From positions 1 to 64,000 of the forward strand of contig JAGQTV010000019.1 of the NCBI GenBank assembly GCA_020438845.1: a stretch of 64,000 nt of DNA, in the 5' to 3' direction. The notes beneath the pieces were generated by a model. The model did no database searches. It saw only the letters and a program-made list of their open reading frames with translations, and had not been told where the DNA came from. The position numbers were made by a program, and so were the translations under genes. This stretch comes from Mycobacterium sp. (GTDB lineage: Bacteria > Actinomycetota > Actinomycetes > Mycobacteriales > Mycobacteriaceae). The stretch's first letter is position 1, and every line of letters begins with the position of its first letter. Below, in pieces: positions 1-9,473 of this stretch.

Positions 1-290
<290 letters not shown>

Positions 291-299
291 GCACCGCCA

Positions 300-329
300 A
301 ACCTACTGCCCTAACGCTGAAAAACTCAA
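300..329 (-). promoter_or_regulatory. Predicted sigma-A promoter of rnpB
   Basis: On the minus strand TTGAGT (324-329) and TAGGTT (300-305) are separated by 18 bp. This puts the start point near 293, matching the 5' end expected from the conserved RNase P sequence. Inferred from sequence only. Confidence 0.6.
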
Positions 330-353
330 CGGCACCCGCCCGGCGGGCTGCTG

Positions 354-1397
354 CTATGACGCTGCTAACACCGGCTTGAGAGCCTCGTCCAGCGCACCGG
401 TCAAATAGGTCGCATATGTTTGCGTCAGGTGGGATGGATCTTGGAACACAATCTGTTCGTCGATTACCGGTTCGCATTGCTCGGCGCAGATCCACGGGCT
501 AGTCGGGATGAAGAGACTGCCGACTATTTTGGCTGCCGCAGCCTCCTCGGCGGTCCGCTGCTCAGCATCGGCCAGTGGGGCGCTGCACCGTTGGACATTG
601 TCGACATGAGCTGCCAGACAACGTGAATCGGAGTCGGGCCAGAACGGCAACGCACCGATGATGGCTGTGCGGGTATCGGGTCCGGCAAACTTCTTCAAGG
701 TCGATACCCAACCATCCCGCAGTTGGTCGCCACGGGGAGGCTTACCATCGGCCAGGCGCCCTTGCACGCTGGTGGCGACTACCAAGTTCGGTCGAAGTTC
801 CTGGATGGTGGAATACGCCCCAGCGCGGAACTCCTGGCACTCCGGGTAGACGCCGCCGTCTTGCTTGGCGTAATCGAGGTCCGGTGCGGGGCAGCCCCCC
901 AGGCTGAACACCCGCAGTCGGTAGCCGTTCTTCGCGGCAACACCCTCCAGGGCAGCGGCCCACATCGTGGCGTGCGAGTCGCCGAAGATCACCATGAGTT
1001 TGGCGTTCGGGCTTTGATCGCCGTAGGCGCATGCCCCGAACCGCGTACTTGGTGGACTCTGCGGCTTGGGACGGCAATTGAATCCGTTTCGGGCGTCGGC
1101 GAATTCGGGCGACTTTTCCTTGGGACCGCTGTAGGCGGCGTTCTTCAGTGCTTGCATCGCGGCTGGGGGAAGCGTCTGTAAGTTGGTGGCCGCCTTCACA
1201 GCGGCGAGCACTTGCGCCGTTGTCGCGTAGGTCTTCAACGTCGGGGGCGAAGACTTCCCAGAGCTGAGCGGCGATGAGGTACCCCTCGACTCGCGCGGCT
1301 TCGACGGAGATTGCCCCTCGCCGCTATCCTTGGCCCCAGCGCACGCGGTCAACATCAATACCAAGACCGCGATCACGTGTGCGAGCTTCAAGGACAC
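354..1397 (-). CDS. SGNH-domain lipoprotein, likely partner of the upstream acyltransferase
   Basis: 347 aa. A signal peptide ends in the lipobox LTAC (Cys19), so this is probably a lipoprotein facing the cell wall. After a Ser/Pro-rich linker (about 25-55) comes a domain with FGDSH (nucleophile Ser141) and, near the C-terminus, DPSH (Asp320, His323), the block I and block V signatures of SGNH hydrolases of the type fused to acyltransferase-3 enzymes. It starts 6 bp after the acyltransferase gene ends, so the two are almost surely co-transcribed. In several mycobacterial relatives AT3 and SGNH parts form one chain; here the SGNH part has its own export signal. Predicted role: final transfer or removal of acyl groups on an envelope glycan or glycolipid. 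The substrate is unknown. Confidence 0.8.
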   Translation of the reverse strand: MSLKLAHVIAVLVLMLTACAGAKDSGEGQSPSKPRESRGTSSPLSSGKSSPPTLKTYATTAQVLAAVKAATNLQTLPPAAMQALKNAAYSGPKEKSPEFADARNGFNCRPKPQSPPSTRFGACAYGDQSPNAKLMVIFGDSHATMWAAALEGVAAKNGYRLRVFSLGGCPAPDLDYAKQDGGVYPECQEFRAGAYSTIQELRPNLVVATSVQGRLADGKPPRGDQLRDGWVSTLKKFAGPDTRTAIIGALPFWPDSDSRCLAAHVDNVQRCSAPLADAEQRTAEEAAAAKIVGSLFIPTSPWICAEQCEPVIDEQIVFQDPSHLTQTYATYLTGALDEALKPVLAAS

Positions 1398-1403
1398 CTC
1401 CAG

Positions 1404-2609
1404 CTACAGGTTGGCGAACAAATCCCAGGTGCCGTAGTGGGTGGCGATGCACCACTGGGCAACCATAACAGTGCCGCCGATGAGAATGATCCCGAAGCCC
1501 AGCGTCAGTCCGGTTCGCCCGGCGAGGAACCGAGACCTTCGGACTGGGTTCTCGATAAACCGGTACGTCAGGACCGTCGCCATCAGTGCCGCCCCCAGCA
1601 GTCCGCTGGCCTGTGGTGCGCTGAGGGGCTCGCCAAGATATTCGCCGGCGATCACCAGCGGCGGCCAATGCCACAGATACAGCGAATAGGAGCGCGCACC
1701 GATCCACTGCATCGGTCGTATCGCCAAGGCCCGACCCACCCGAGTTGCGGGGTTCCCGCAGCCGGCGAAGATCAGCAATCCTGAACTCACTACAGGCAGC
1801 GCCACCACATATCCCGGAAACTCCATGCTGGAATCCAGCATGAACATGCTGGTCACAATGCCGATGAGGCCCACAGCCGCCAGGGTCTGCCATAGCCAAT
1901 CGCTACCGATCCGGGTGATCACGGGGGCCCACACCGCCAGCAGTGCGCCAAGCGCAAGCTCCCATGCCCGGGTTAACGGGGAGAAGTATGCCCATGCCGC
2001 GTCGATCGGGGTCTGGACCATTGACCAGCCCAGCGAGGCGGCCACGACGATCCCGAGGATGACGCTCAGGGCGCCGCGATGCCGCGGCCCACGAGCGAGC
2101 AACACCATCGCCAGGAATAGGGCCGGCCACACGACGTAGAACTGCTCTTCGACACCGAGAGACCACATGTGCTGCAACGGCGACGGCGGTAGTTGCTGCC
2201 CGAAATAGTCGGTTTCGAGTAGGGCAAAGTGAATGTTCGCGACGAACGCGGCCGCCCACTTGCCGTCTTCGGCGACCTGATTGCCGGCGATGAATCCGAG
2301 CCAGTGATAGGAAGCGGCGACGGTCGCGAGGATGACCAGTGTCGCTGCGGGCAGGATGCGCCGGACGCGGCGCGCATAGAACCGTGGGATGGAAATCCGG
2401 CCGAGCTTCGACTTCTCACGCAGCAACACACCGGTGATGACGAACCCCGAGATGACGAAAAACACGTCAACGCCGACAAATCCCCCGGTGAAAGGCGCGC
2501 CGAAGGCATGGAAAACCAGCACGAGGACCACCGCGACCGCGCGCATGCCCTCGATATCGGGGCGGAATGTCGAGCGCTGCTGGTTGGCGTTCGACTCGCT
2601 AACGACCAC
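1404..2609 (-). CDS. Acyltransferase-3 (OafA/YrhL-like) membrane protein
   Basis: 401 aa polytopic membrane protein starting at GTG 2609 behind GAGAGGGG. The N-terminus has the AT3 hallmark RPDIEGMRAVAV followed by VFHAF (His34, the conserved catalytic histidine region). Then come FFVISGF, a basic loop FYARRVRRILPA and SLGVEEQFYVVWP, all typical of family AT3. AT3 proteins move acyl groups from acyl-CoA across the membrane for O-acylation of surface carbohydrates. The chain ends after the last helices without an SGNH domain, which is encoded separately just downstream. Family assignment is firm; the acyl group and acceptor cannot be read from sequence. Confidence 0.9.
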   Translation of the reverse strand: MVVSESNANQQRSTFRPDIEGMRAVAVVLVLVFHAFGAPFTGGFVGVDVFFVISGFVITGVLLREKSKLGRISIPRFYARRVRRILPAATLVILATVAASYHWLGFIAGNQVAEDGKWAAAFVANIHFALLETDYFGQQLPPSPLQHMWSLGVEEQFYVVWPALFLAMVLLARGPRHRGALSVILGIVVAASLGWSMVQTPIDAAWAYFSPLTRAWELALGALLAVWAPVITRIGSDWLWQTLAAVGLIGIVTSMFMLDSSMEFPGYVVALPVVSSGLLIFAGCGNPATRVGRALAIRPMQWIGARSYSLYLWHWPPLVIAGEYLGEPLSAPQASGLLGAALMATVLTYRFIENPVRRSRFLAGRTGLTLGFGIILIGGTVMVAQWCIATHYGTWDLFANL

Positions 2610-2674
2610 AGCCCCTCTCGCATCGCTGGCTTGTTTCCAACGGGGTCACGCGCCCGGCTATCTGCAGCGTGCGG

Positions 2675-3754
2675 TCACCAGCGCGCCGGGGAATCTTCGG
2701 AACTGCGTCGTTGGACGATCCAGCCACCCTTGCGATAGACGAGCCACCGCATCTCGATTGGACTCTGATCCCGGGGCATGTCGAAGACGTCCTGGCCGCT
2801 GACCCAGCCTTCGTACCAACTGGTGGGTGGCCAATTCTCGGGCGGCAGGTTGGCCTTCTCAAAGTCGTAGACCGACTCGTCGGAGACCAGGTCCAACGGC
2901 AGCAGCGCCGCGGCTTGAGCCACCTCCGGATAGGTGAAGATCGTCGTGTAGCACTGTTGGCCCAGTTCGCGGGCGGCGGCGTCGGGGATGTACCCGGTAC
3001 GGGGCAGGAACACGTTGAAGACCAATAGCCCGCCCGGAGCCAGGCACTGCGAGGCCAGTTCGAACAAGCTGCGCAACTGCTCGACGCCGCGAAAATCGGA
3101 CACGACTTCCGACAGCAGGATCATCTGGTAATCGCGGCGCAGGTCCTCTGGTCGGCTGGCGAACACGTCTCGTTGGATGACCCGGATGTTCAACGACTCG
3201 CGAGCCGCTTCGAGGCGAATGATCTCAGCGAACTTGTCGGTCATCTCGACCACATCCACCGGATGTCCGCGGCGCGCCAGCGGGAGAGCGTTGCGGCCGG
3301 TTCCACCGCCGATGTCGAGCACCGGAAAGGTGGCGGGATCCAGGGCCTGAGCCGCAAGCGCCCACACCCGCGCGTCCGGTTCGGTCCCGAACAGAGGTGG
3401 TTCGCGGGTCGCCACCCAGTTGTTGTAGGCGCCGTCGAGGGTTAGCCATTGGGCTTGGGCGTGGTAGTTCACCTGAAGTCCGTAGGGCGAGTCGTAGCTG
3501 ATCACGACATCCGATCGCGGGGATGCCTGGAACGCCTCTTGCAGCTGACCTAACAGAACCTCGCGGAGGTGCGCCAATTCCTCATCGCTGAACTTCGCCC
3601 CGAGCGCGGAGAAGGTCTCGTCGCAGAGCGCGACGAATTCGTCGACCATGCCCGGCACAGCGGGAACCCGCATTTCGCCCTTGGTCACCGTCCGGCGCAA
3701 CACCCGCCGGGTCATGGCCGTACGCACGGCCGGGTCAGTCGAACCTGCAACCAT
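2675..3754 (-). CDS. Class I SAM-dependent methyltransferase
   Basis: 359 aa from ATG 3754, chosen because GGAG sits 5 nt upstream; a GTG two codons earlier is possible. Motif I is VLDIGGGTGR (about residue 145), followed by an acidic VVEMT strand end and LLSEVVSDF as motif II/IV. Residues 1-130 are a helical extension with no assigned domain. This is a Rossmann-type methyltransferase of unassigned substrate. It lies between an envelope acyltransferase pair and a sulfatase on the same strand, but with a 65-bp gap downstream and a 121-bp gap upstream, so operon membership is uncertain. Confidence 0.75.
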   Translation of the reverse strand: MVAGSTDPAVRTAMTRRVLRRTVTKGEMRVPAVPGMVDEFVALCDETFSALGAKFSDEELAHLREVLLGQLQEAFQASPRSDVVISYDSPYGLQVNYHAQAQWLTLDGAYNNWVATREPPLFGTEPDARVWALAAQALDPATFPVLDIGGGTGRNALPLARRGHPVDVVEMTDKFAEIIRLEAARESLNIRVIQRDVFASRPEDLRRDYQMILLSEVVSDFRGVEQLRSLFELASQCLAPGGLLVFNVFLPRTGYIPDAAARELGQQCYTTIFTYPEVAQAAALLPLDLVSDESVYDFEKANLPPENWPPTSWYEGWVSGQDVFDMPRDQSPIEMRWLVYRKGGWIVQRRSSEDSPARW

Positions 3755-3875
3755 GTCCACTCCGCATATCTAGTCAGCACCGTCATCACCGGCGAGCTTG
3801 AGCGGAGTCTACGTGGCGGCCCGCTCCGGTCCGGTGCCCAGTACGCCGGGTATCGGCGAGAGCGCCCGCACGTAC

Positions 3876-6380
3876 TCAGTCGGTCGCGAACGCGGCCGCA
3901 GCGTCACGGTTGAGGTCCACGTAGGCCTCCTCGCTGACGTCGAAGGCCACACCCTGAATCGTTCCGCCGGTGAACCTGCCCGGGTTGCGATACTGCTCGG
4001 AGACGTTGTCACCGCTGTCATAGCCCACGCAGAGTCCGTCACCGGACAGCGTGAACTTCCCGATCTGCGCGCGCATCGGCCCGGTGGCCACCGCCTTGCC
4101 GTCGACGTAGAGAGTTGTCGTCCCGAGGGATTCGCCGTACTGGCCGGCCTTCTCGCGCACGAACTCCATGCCCAGAGAGTGCTTGCCGGGGGTCAGCGGC
4201 TCGGAGGCGAAATCCTGCTCAGGTTTGATACCGAGGAAGTTGTAGACATAGTGCAGCCGTCCGTCCTTGATGAACAGAGTGTGGCCGCCGAAGCGCGATC
4301 CGTGGGCGAAGATGACGCCCTGCGGGTCCTCTGCCAGTTCGACATTGGCGATGACCTTGTAAGACCTACCCCGGATGCTGACCGCGACGCCTTCGGGCAC
4401 CGGTGCGGTGTCGGGGTAGTAGATGTAGCGGGTCCGCGGCGGCTCGGCCTGGGGCCTCGGGCTGGTAAGTACTTCGGTGGCGGTCCGGTCATCGAGGGGC
4501 AGTACGAAATTGTTCTTGGCCTCCACGAACCAGGCATCGATGAGCTCTTTGAGCTTGTCGGGTTGCTGGTCGGCGAGGTTGGTCGACTCCGAACGGTCCT
4601 CCTCGACGTGGTAGAGCTCCCAGCGGTCCTGATCGAAGTGGCCCTTACCGCTGATCGGGGCGTGCAGCGCGGCGGCCTTCCAGCCGTCCTTCCAGATGCC
4701 CCGGGTGCCCAGCATCGCGTAGTACTGCTGTTCGCGCGTGGTGGGCGCCTTCGGGTCGTCGAAGCTGTACCGCATCGACACCCCGTTGAGCGGGTACTGC
4801 TTGACGCCGTTGTACTCCTTGGGCATTTCGAGCCCGGCGACGTCGAGGACGGTGGCCGCCACATCGGTGGCGTGGTGATACTGGCTGCGCACCTCGCCTT
4901 TGGCCTTGATCCCCTTGGGCCACGAAATGACCATGGGATCACACGTTCCCCCGGCGAACTGGCTGTACCGCTTGAACATCTGGAACGGGGTGGAGAAAGC
5001 CACCGCCCAGCCGGTCGGGTAGTGGTTGTAGGTGTCCGGGCTGCCCAGGGTGTTCAGGTACTTCATGTTCTCCGACAGCTCGTCGGGGTAGCCGTTGAAG
5101 AACTTGTTCTCGTTGACCGACCCGTTGGGCGAGCCCTCCCCGGAGGCGCCGTTGTCGGCGCAGTAGAACACGATGGTGTTCTCCAACTGGCCCGTTTTCT
5201 CCAGGTAGTCGATGATCCGGCCGACCTGGGCGTCGGTGTACTCCGAGAATCCGGCATACACCTCCGCCATCTTCGAGAACAGCTCCTTCTCCTCGGCGTT
5301 GAGCGTATTCCACGGCCGCACATCGTCATTGGCCACCGCAATGTCTTCGGGAAGCGGGTTGATCGGTGTCATCTTGGTGCCCTCGGGCAGCACGCCCTTT
5401 TCGATCATCCGCGGCAGCACCCACTCCCGGTAGGCCTCGTAGCCGTCATCGAACTTGCCCTTGTACTTGTCGATGTATTCCTGCGGAGCGTGGTGCGGGG
5501 CGTGATTGGCCCCTGGGCAGAACCACATGAACCACGGCTTGGACGGGTTCGAGGAGTTCTGGTCACGCAGCATCCGGATCGCGTTGTCGGCCAGATCCTT
5601 TGACAGGTGATAGCCCTCGTCAGGACCGTAGGGCTGCTCGATGAACCGGTTGTCCTCGACCAGATCGGGGAACCACTGGTTGGTCTCCCCGCCGAGGAAC
5701 CCGTAGAACCGGTCGAAGCCCATCTGCAGCGGCCACTCCGACTTGCTGCCGCCGCTGGAGACGTCCTCCTCGGGCACGTTGTGGTTCTTGCCTATCCAGA
5801 ACGTGCTGTAGCCGTTGTCCTGGAGCACCTGAGGGACCGGGGCGCACTGCGCCGGCAGCCGGGCCGCCGAACCCGGGAAACCGGTCGAGGCCTCGGTGAT
5901 GGCCGAGAATCGATTGACATGGTGGTTGCGTCCGGTCAGAAAACAGGACCGGGTCGGCGAACACAGCGCGGTGGTGTGCCACTGGGAGTACATGACCCCG
6001 TTGTCGGCCAGTTTCTGCATGACCGGCATTTCGATCCGCCCACCGTACGGCGACCACGCCGCCAGACCGGTGTCGTCGTACAGCACCACAAGGATGTTCG
6101 GCGCACCCTCGGGGGCCTTCTTCAATTCGAAGGGCTTCCAGTCCTCCTTCGAATCGCGGACGTCCAGCTCGATCTTGCCGTCGAAACCCTCGTTGATGCC
6201 TGTTCCGTATGCGGGCGGACCGTCTCCGCCGGCCTTGCTCTCCTCCTTGGACCCGCAACTCACCGCGAGAGCACCTGCCGCGGCAGCCCCCAACCCGGCT
6301 CCCAGCACGGTTCGGCGGGAGAAGCCCTGCTTGGCGTGAGGGTCGAGAACGTCGAGATCGTTGGCGTGAGGTTGGGGCAC
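3876..6380 (-). CDS. Arylsulfatase-type sulfatase with Tat lipoprotein signal
   Basis: 834 aa from GTG 6380, with AAAGGAA about 5 nt upstream. The N-terminus has the twin-arginine motif SRRTVL (about 21-26), then a hydrophobic stretch and lipobox AVSC (Cys42), so it should be exported folded by Tat and lipid-anchored. The sulfatase domain shows the metal pair Asp102-Asp103 and the modification motif CSPTR (Cys140), which formylglycine-generating enzyme would convert to formylglycine. LTGRNHH follows. The C-terminal ~170 residues look like a jelly-roll accessory domain (IFAHGSRFGGHTLFIKDG). The size is close to mycobacterial AtsA/AtsD, but I do not assign orthology. The role would be hydrolysis of sulfate esters outside the membrane; the substrate is unknown. 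Confidence 0.9.
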   Translation of the reverse strand: MPQPHANDLDVLDPHAKQGFSRRTVLGAGLGAAAAGALAVSCGSKEESKAGGDGPPAYGTGINEGFDGKIELDVRDSKEDWKPFELKKAPEGAPNILVVLYDDTGLAAWSPYGGRIEMPVMQKLADNGVMYSQWHTTALCSPTRSCFLTGRNHHVNRFSAITEASTGFPGSAARLPAQCAPVPQVLQDNGYSTFWIGKNHNVPEEDVSSGGSKSEWPLQMGFDRFYGFLGGETNQWFPDLVEDNRFIEQPYGPDEGYHLSKDLADNAIRMLRDQNSSNPSKPWFMWFCPGANHAPHHAPQEYIDKYKGKFDDGYEAYREWVLPRMIEKGVLPEGTKMTPINPLPEDIAVANDDVRPWNTLNAEEKELFSKMAEVYAGFSEYTDAQVGRIIDYLEKTGQLENTIVFYCADNGASGEGSPNGSVNENKFFNGYPDELSENMKYLNTLGSPDTYNHYPTGWAVAFSTPFQMFKRYSQFAGGTCDPMVISWPKGIKAKGEVRSQYHHATDVAATVLDVAGLEMPKEYNGVKQYPLNGVSMRYSFDDPKAPTTREQQYYAMLGTRGIWKDGWKAAALHAPISGKGHFDQDRWELYHVEEDRSESTNLADQQPDKLKELIDAWFVEAKNNFVLPLDDRTATEVLTSPRPQAEPPRTRYIYYPDTAPVPEGVAVSIRGRSYKVIANVELAEDPQGVIFAHGSRFGGHTLFIKDGRLHYVYNFLGIKPEQDFASEPLTPGKHSLGMEFVREKAGQYGESLGTTTLYVDGKAVATGPMRAQIGKFTLSGDGLCVGYDSGDNVSEQYRNPGRFTGGTIQGVAFDVSEEAYVDLNRDAAAAFATD

Positions 6381-6488
6381 GGGGTTCCTTTGCGGTCGGT
6401 GACGCGCTCTGACGCGGAGGTACTCGGCCTCAGTAAAGCAAAAGCCAAACGACCTCGTCGGCTGTTCGGGGGCTCCGCGGAAGAGTGA

Positions 6489-7589
6489 CTATCGAAGATA
6501 GGACGTGTCGTTGACGAGCCGAACCGACGCCCCGCCGTCGGGGTAGAACTCCGCGATGCTCAGCGACGCGAGATCCAGGTGCAGCCGGTGCAGGATGGAC
6601 GGCCCCGCCGCCAGCGCCAACCGCAGCAGCGACTTGATCGGAGTGACGTGGGACACCACCAACACGGTGGCTGCACCGTAGTCGGCGACTATGCGGTCGC
6701 GAGCCCGCCGCACCCGCACCGCGACCTCGTCGAAGCTCTCACCGCCAGGGGGTTGCAGGCTGGTGTCGCGCAGCCAGCGGCCATGAAGATCGGGGTGGCG
6801 GTCGGCGGCTTCCGGAAAAGTCAGGCCCTCCCACTCACCGAAGTCGGTCTCGATCAGGTCCTGGTCCACCGTCACCGGTAGGGCCAGCGCGTCGGCCGCG
6901 GCTTTCGCGGTGTCGTAGGCACGTTGTAACGGCGAACTAACCACCGCGGAGATGCCCCCCCGGCCGGCCAGGTAGCGAGCGGCGTCGGCCGCCTGCCGGC
7001 GGCCCGTTTCGGTGAGTTCGGGGTTGCCGCGGCCTGAGTAACGACGCTGGCGCGACAGCTCGGTCTGACCGTGTCGCAGCAGCAGCAAGCGGGTCGGGCC
7101 ACCCCGGTTGCCGGTCCAGACGGACGGCGGTGAGGCCACGGCATGCGCCGGAGGATCGGCCACCCGCTGCTCAGCCCAGTCCGGGTCGGAAGCACCGTCC
7201 ATCGCCTCGTTGGCCAACCGGTCGGCGTGTTTGTTCTTCTCCCGCGGAATCCAGCTGAAACTGATCGCATCGAAGGTCGACGCCAGCGCCCGCGCCTGCT
7301 GGTGCAATTCGGCCATGGCGGGGTGTTTGACCTTCCAGCGCCCGGCCATCTGCTCCACGACCAGCTTCGAATCCATCCGCACCGCCACCTCGTCGGCACC
7401 CAGTCGGCGGGCCTCCTCCAACCCGGCGATCAGCCCGCGGTACTCGGCGACGTTATTGGTGGTGTTCCCGATCTGCTGCTTGTGCTCGGCAAGCACGGTG
7501 GAGTGGTCGGCGGCCCACACGACGCACCCGAAACCAGCAGGTCCGGGATTGCCGCGTGAGCCGCCGTCGGCCTCGATGATGACTTTCAC
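6489..7589 (-). CDS. Bifunctional RNase HI / alpha-ribazole phosphatase
   Basis: 366 aa from GTG 7589. The longer upstream reading is rejected because the RNase H fold begins directly at this start and the upstream codons overlap the preceding gene. Residues 1-135 are RNase HI (DGGSRGNPGPAG, Asp8; AEYRGL, Glu49; MDSK, Asp73; KHADRLAN, Asp123). Residues ~167-366 are a histidine phosphatase domain with LRHGQTE (His173). This is the arrangement of M. tuberculosis Rv2228c, shown to degrade RNA in RNA/DNA hybrids and to act as a CobC-type phosphatase in cobalamin synthesis. It ends a tight minus-strand row with the zinc-ribbon, Nif3 and cobC genes. Confidence 0.92.
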   Translation of the reverse strand: MKVIIEADGGSRGNPGPAGFGCVVWAADHSTVLAEHKQQIGNTTNNVAEYRGLIAGLEEARRLGADEVAVRMDSKLVVEQMAGRWKVKHPAMAELHQQARALASTFDAISFSWIPREKNKHADRLANEAMDGASDPDWAEQRVADPPAHAVASPPSVWTGNRGGPTRLLLLRHGQTELSRQRRYSGRGNPELTETGRRQAADAARYLAGRGGISAVVSSPLQRAYDTAKAAADALALPVTVDQDLIETDFGEWEGLTFPEAADRHPDLHGRWLRDTSLQPPGGESFDEVAVRVRRARDRIVADYGAATVLVVSHVTPIKSLLRLALAAGPSILHRLHLDLASLSIAEFYPDGGASVRLVNDTSYLR

Positions 7590-7600
7590 CGGCAGCGCTT

Positions 7601-8335
7601 TCAGGACCCGGTGACGCGAACCAGGATCGCCTGGCACTCCGGGCATCGCAGCACTTCGTCCTCGGGTGCGGCAGCGATGCGCGCCAGTTCGCCGCGATCC
7701 AGTTCGATGCGGCATGCACCGCAGCGCCGGCCCTGCAGGCGGCCGGCTCCAAGCCCCGAACTGCCGCGCTGCCGTTCATAGAGCGCAACCAGATCCGCGG
7801 GCAGACTTGCGGCCAGGTCGGCACGGCGGGCAGCCTTTTCGGCACGAGCCTGTTCGATCTCGACCAAAGCCTCGTCCCGGGCCCGCCCGACGGCGGCAAG
7901 GTCGCTTTCCATACCGTCGATGGCCGCCTGCTCACCGGCACGCTCGGAGTCGAGTTGCTCCCGGCGTTCCATCACCTCGAGCAATGTGTCCTCGAGGCTC
8001 GATTGGCGACGCTCCAGCGTGCCCAACTCGTGTTGAAGTTCGGCAAGCTGCTTGGGATCGCTGATCGAGCCCGAGTTCAACAGGCCCCGGTCACGGTCCT
8101 CTCGCAGGCGGACGGCGTCGACCTCCGACTCGAGTTTGGCCACCTGCGCCTCGACGTCCTCGAGGGCTATGGCGATGACCGCGAGGCGGTCGGCGGTCGT
8201 ACGCTGCTGCGCCTGCACCTCGTCGTAGCGCTGCTGCTCGGCAAGGTGCGTTGCGCGGTGCGCGAGCCGGGCTAGCCCGGTGTCGAGCTCAGCCAATTCT
8301 AGCAGTGAATTCTGCTGTGCTGCTTCAGCTTTCAT
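7601..8335 (-). CDS. Coiled-coil protein with C-terminal zinc ribbon
   Basis: 244 aa. Residues ~10-175 are a long helical coiled coil rich in Glu, Arg and Leu. The C-terminus carries two Cys pairs, CGAC and CPEC, forming a C4 zinc ribbon. Homologue of Rv2229c, which keeps this position next to the RNase H gene. It is thought to bind nucleic acid, but no activity can be read from the sequence. It overlaps the end of the upstream Nif3 gene by 11 bp and is followed 11 bp later by the RNase H/phosphatase start, so translational coupling is likely. Confidence 0.8.
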   Translation of the reverse strand: MKAEAAQQNSLLELAELDTGLARLAHRATHLAEQQRYDEVQAQQRTTADRLAVIAIALEDVEAQVAKLESEVDAVRLREDRDRGLLNSGSISDPKQLAELQHELGTLERRQSSLEDTLLEVMERREQLDSERAGEQAAIDGMESDLAAVGRARDEALVEIEQARAEKAARRADLAASLPADLVALYERQRGSSGLGAGRLQGRRCGACRIELDRGELARIAAAPEDEVLRCPECQAILVRVTGS

Positions 8336-9473
8336 CTTCTTCTCTCGTGCATTGGATGTTCCATGGATCCGTCCGGAGTGGGCAGACTACGACTGGTAGC
8401 GCGTCACGGAAATGCGACCGCAGCACCTCGGCGGCCTGGGCACACCATGGGTATTCGCTCGCCCAATGGGCGACATCGACAAGTGCGGTTTCGCTGCCGC
8501 GACGGTGTTCGTCGGCGGGATGGTGGCGCAGGTCGGCGGTGACGTAGGCCTGCACACCCGCGCGGGTCGCCGCGCCAAGATACGAATCCCCCGAACCCCC
8601 ACACACCGCCACGCGAGACACCCACGCATCCGGATCGCCGGCAGCCCGCACACCCCAACTCGTCTGCGGCAGAGCCGAGTTCACCCATCTCGCGAAGTCG
8701 GCGAAGCGTTGCGGTCGGGCAAGTCTGCCGATCCGGCCGATGCCGACGTCGACAGGCAGTGGGGCCAGGCTGATCACGTCGAACGCGGGTTCCTCATAGG
8801 GGTGGGCGGCACGCAGGGCCGCCAGAACGCGGGCCCGGATCCGGGCTGGAGCGATCACCTCGACACGGTCTTCGGTCACCCGTTCCACCGCGCCGACAGT
8901 TCCGACCGCCGGCAACGTTCCCGGCCGCGGCAGGAACTGGGCGGTGCCGGTCACGCTCCAACTCCAGTGCGAATAGTCCCCGATCTCTCCCGCACCGGCC
9001 TCGAACAGCGCCGTCCGCAAAGCTTCGGCATCGGAAACCGGAACGAAGACCACCCATTTGTCCAGCGCCGGGCCACGCGAGGCGGGGGCGAGCACTGCCT
9101 CCACGTCCAGTCCCAGCGTCTCGGCAAGGGCGTCGGACACACCGGGGGTGGCCGCGTCGGCGTTGGTGTGCGCGGTGAACAACGCCGCGCCGTTTCGGAT
9201 CAGACGATGGATCAGCGCGCCCTTGGGCGTGCTCGCGGCGACGGTATCCACACCTCGGAGCAGGAGTGGATGGTGGGCAAGCAAAAGCCCGCGGGGCGCG
9301 ACGGTGTCGACAACCGCGGCAGTGGCGTCCACGGCGACGGTCACCGACTCGACCGACTCGTCGGGGTCACCGCACACCAGGCCCACCGAATCCCAATCCT
9401 GCGCGAACGCCGGCGGGTAGGCAGTCTCCAGGGCCGCGATCACCTCGGACAGGCGCACCCCCCGTTCGCTCAC
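8325..9473 (-). CDS. Nif3-like dinuclear metal centre protein
   Basis: 382 aa from GTG 9473, chosen because it overlaps the cobC stop as GTGA and because the conserved fold starts right after it ([20 protein letters not shown]). HHPLLLRG (metal-binding histidines) and FTAHTNAD are the Nif3/YbgI (GTP cyclohydrolase-like) signatures. A PII-like insert lies in the middle, giving the ~380-residue length seen in Gram-positive members. The family forms hexamers with a two-metal site; the physiological role is unsettled. Same gene order as Rv2230c. Confidence 0.87.
   Translation of the reverse strand: MSERGVRLSEVIAALETAYPPAFAQDWDSVGLVCGDPDESVESVTVAVDATAAVVDTVAPRGLLLAHHPLLLRGVDTVAASTPKGALIHRLIRNGAALFTAHTNADAATPGVSDALAETLGLDVEAVLAPASRGPALDKWVVFVPVSDAEALRTALFEAGAGEIGDYSHWSWSVTGTAQFLPRPGTLPAVGTVGAVERVTEDRVEVIAPARIRARVLAALRAAHPYEEPAFDVISLAPLPVDVGIGRIGRLARPQRFADFARWVNSALPQTSWGVRAAGDPDAWVSRVAVCGGSGDSYLGAATRAGVQAYVTADLRHHPADEHRRGSETALVDVAHWASEYPWCAQAAEVLRSHFRDALPVVVCPLRTDPWNIQCTREEDES

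Noticed and set aside
3798-5603. 601-codon open frame on the plus strand
   Set aside because: Exactly antisense to the sulfatase gene; composition (Val, Gly, Arg, His-rich) is typical of shadow frames in high-GC DNA, and no start signal or domain is seen.
5607-6488. 293-codon plus-strand frame
   Set aside because: Antisense to the 5' part of the sulfatase and its leader; no protein-like motifs.
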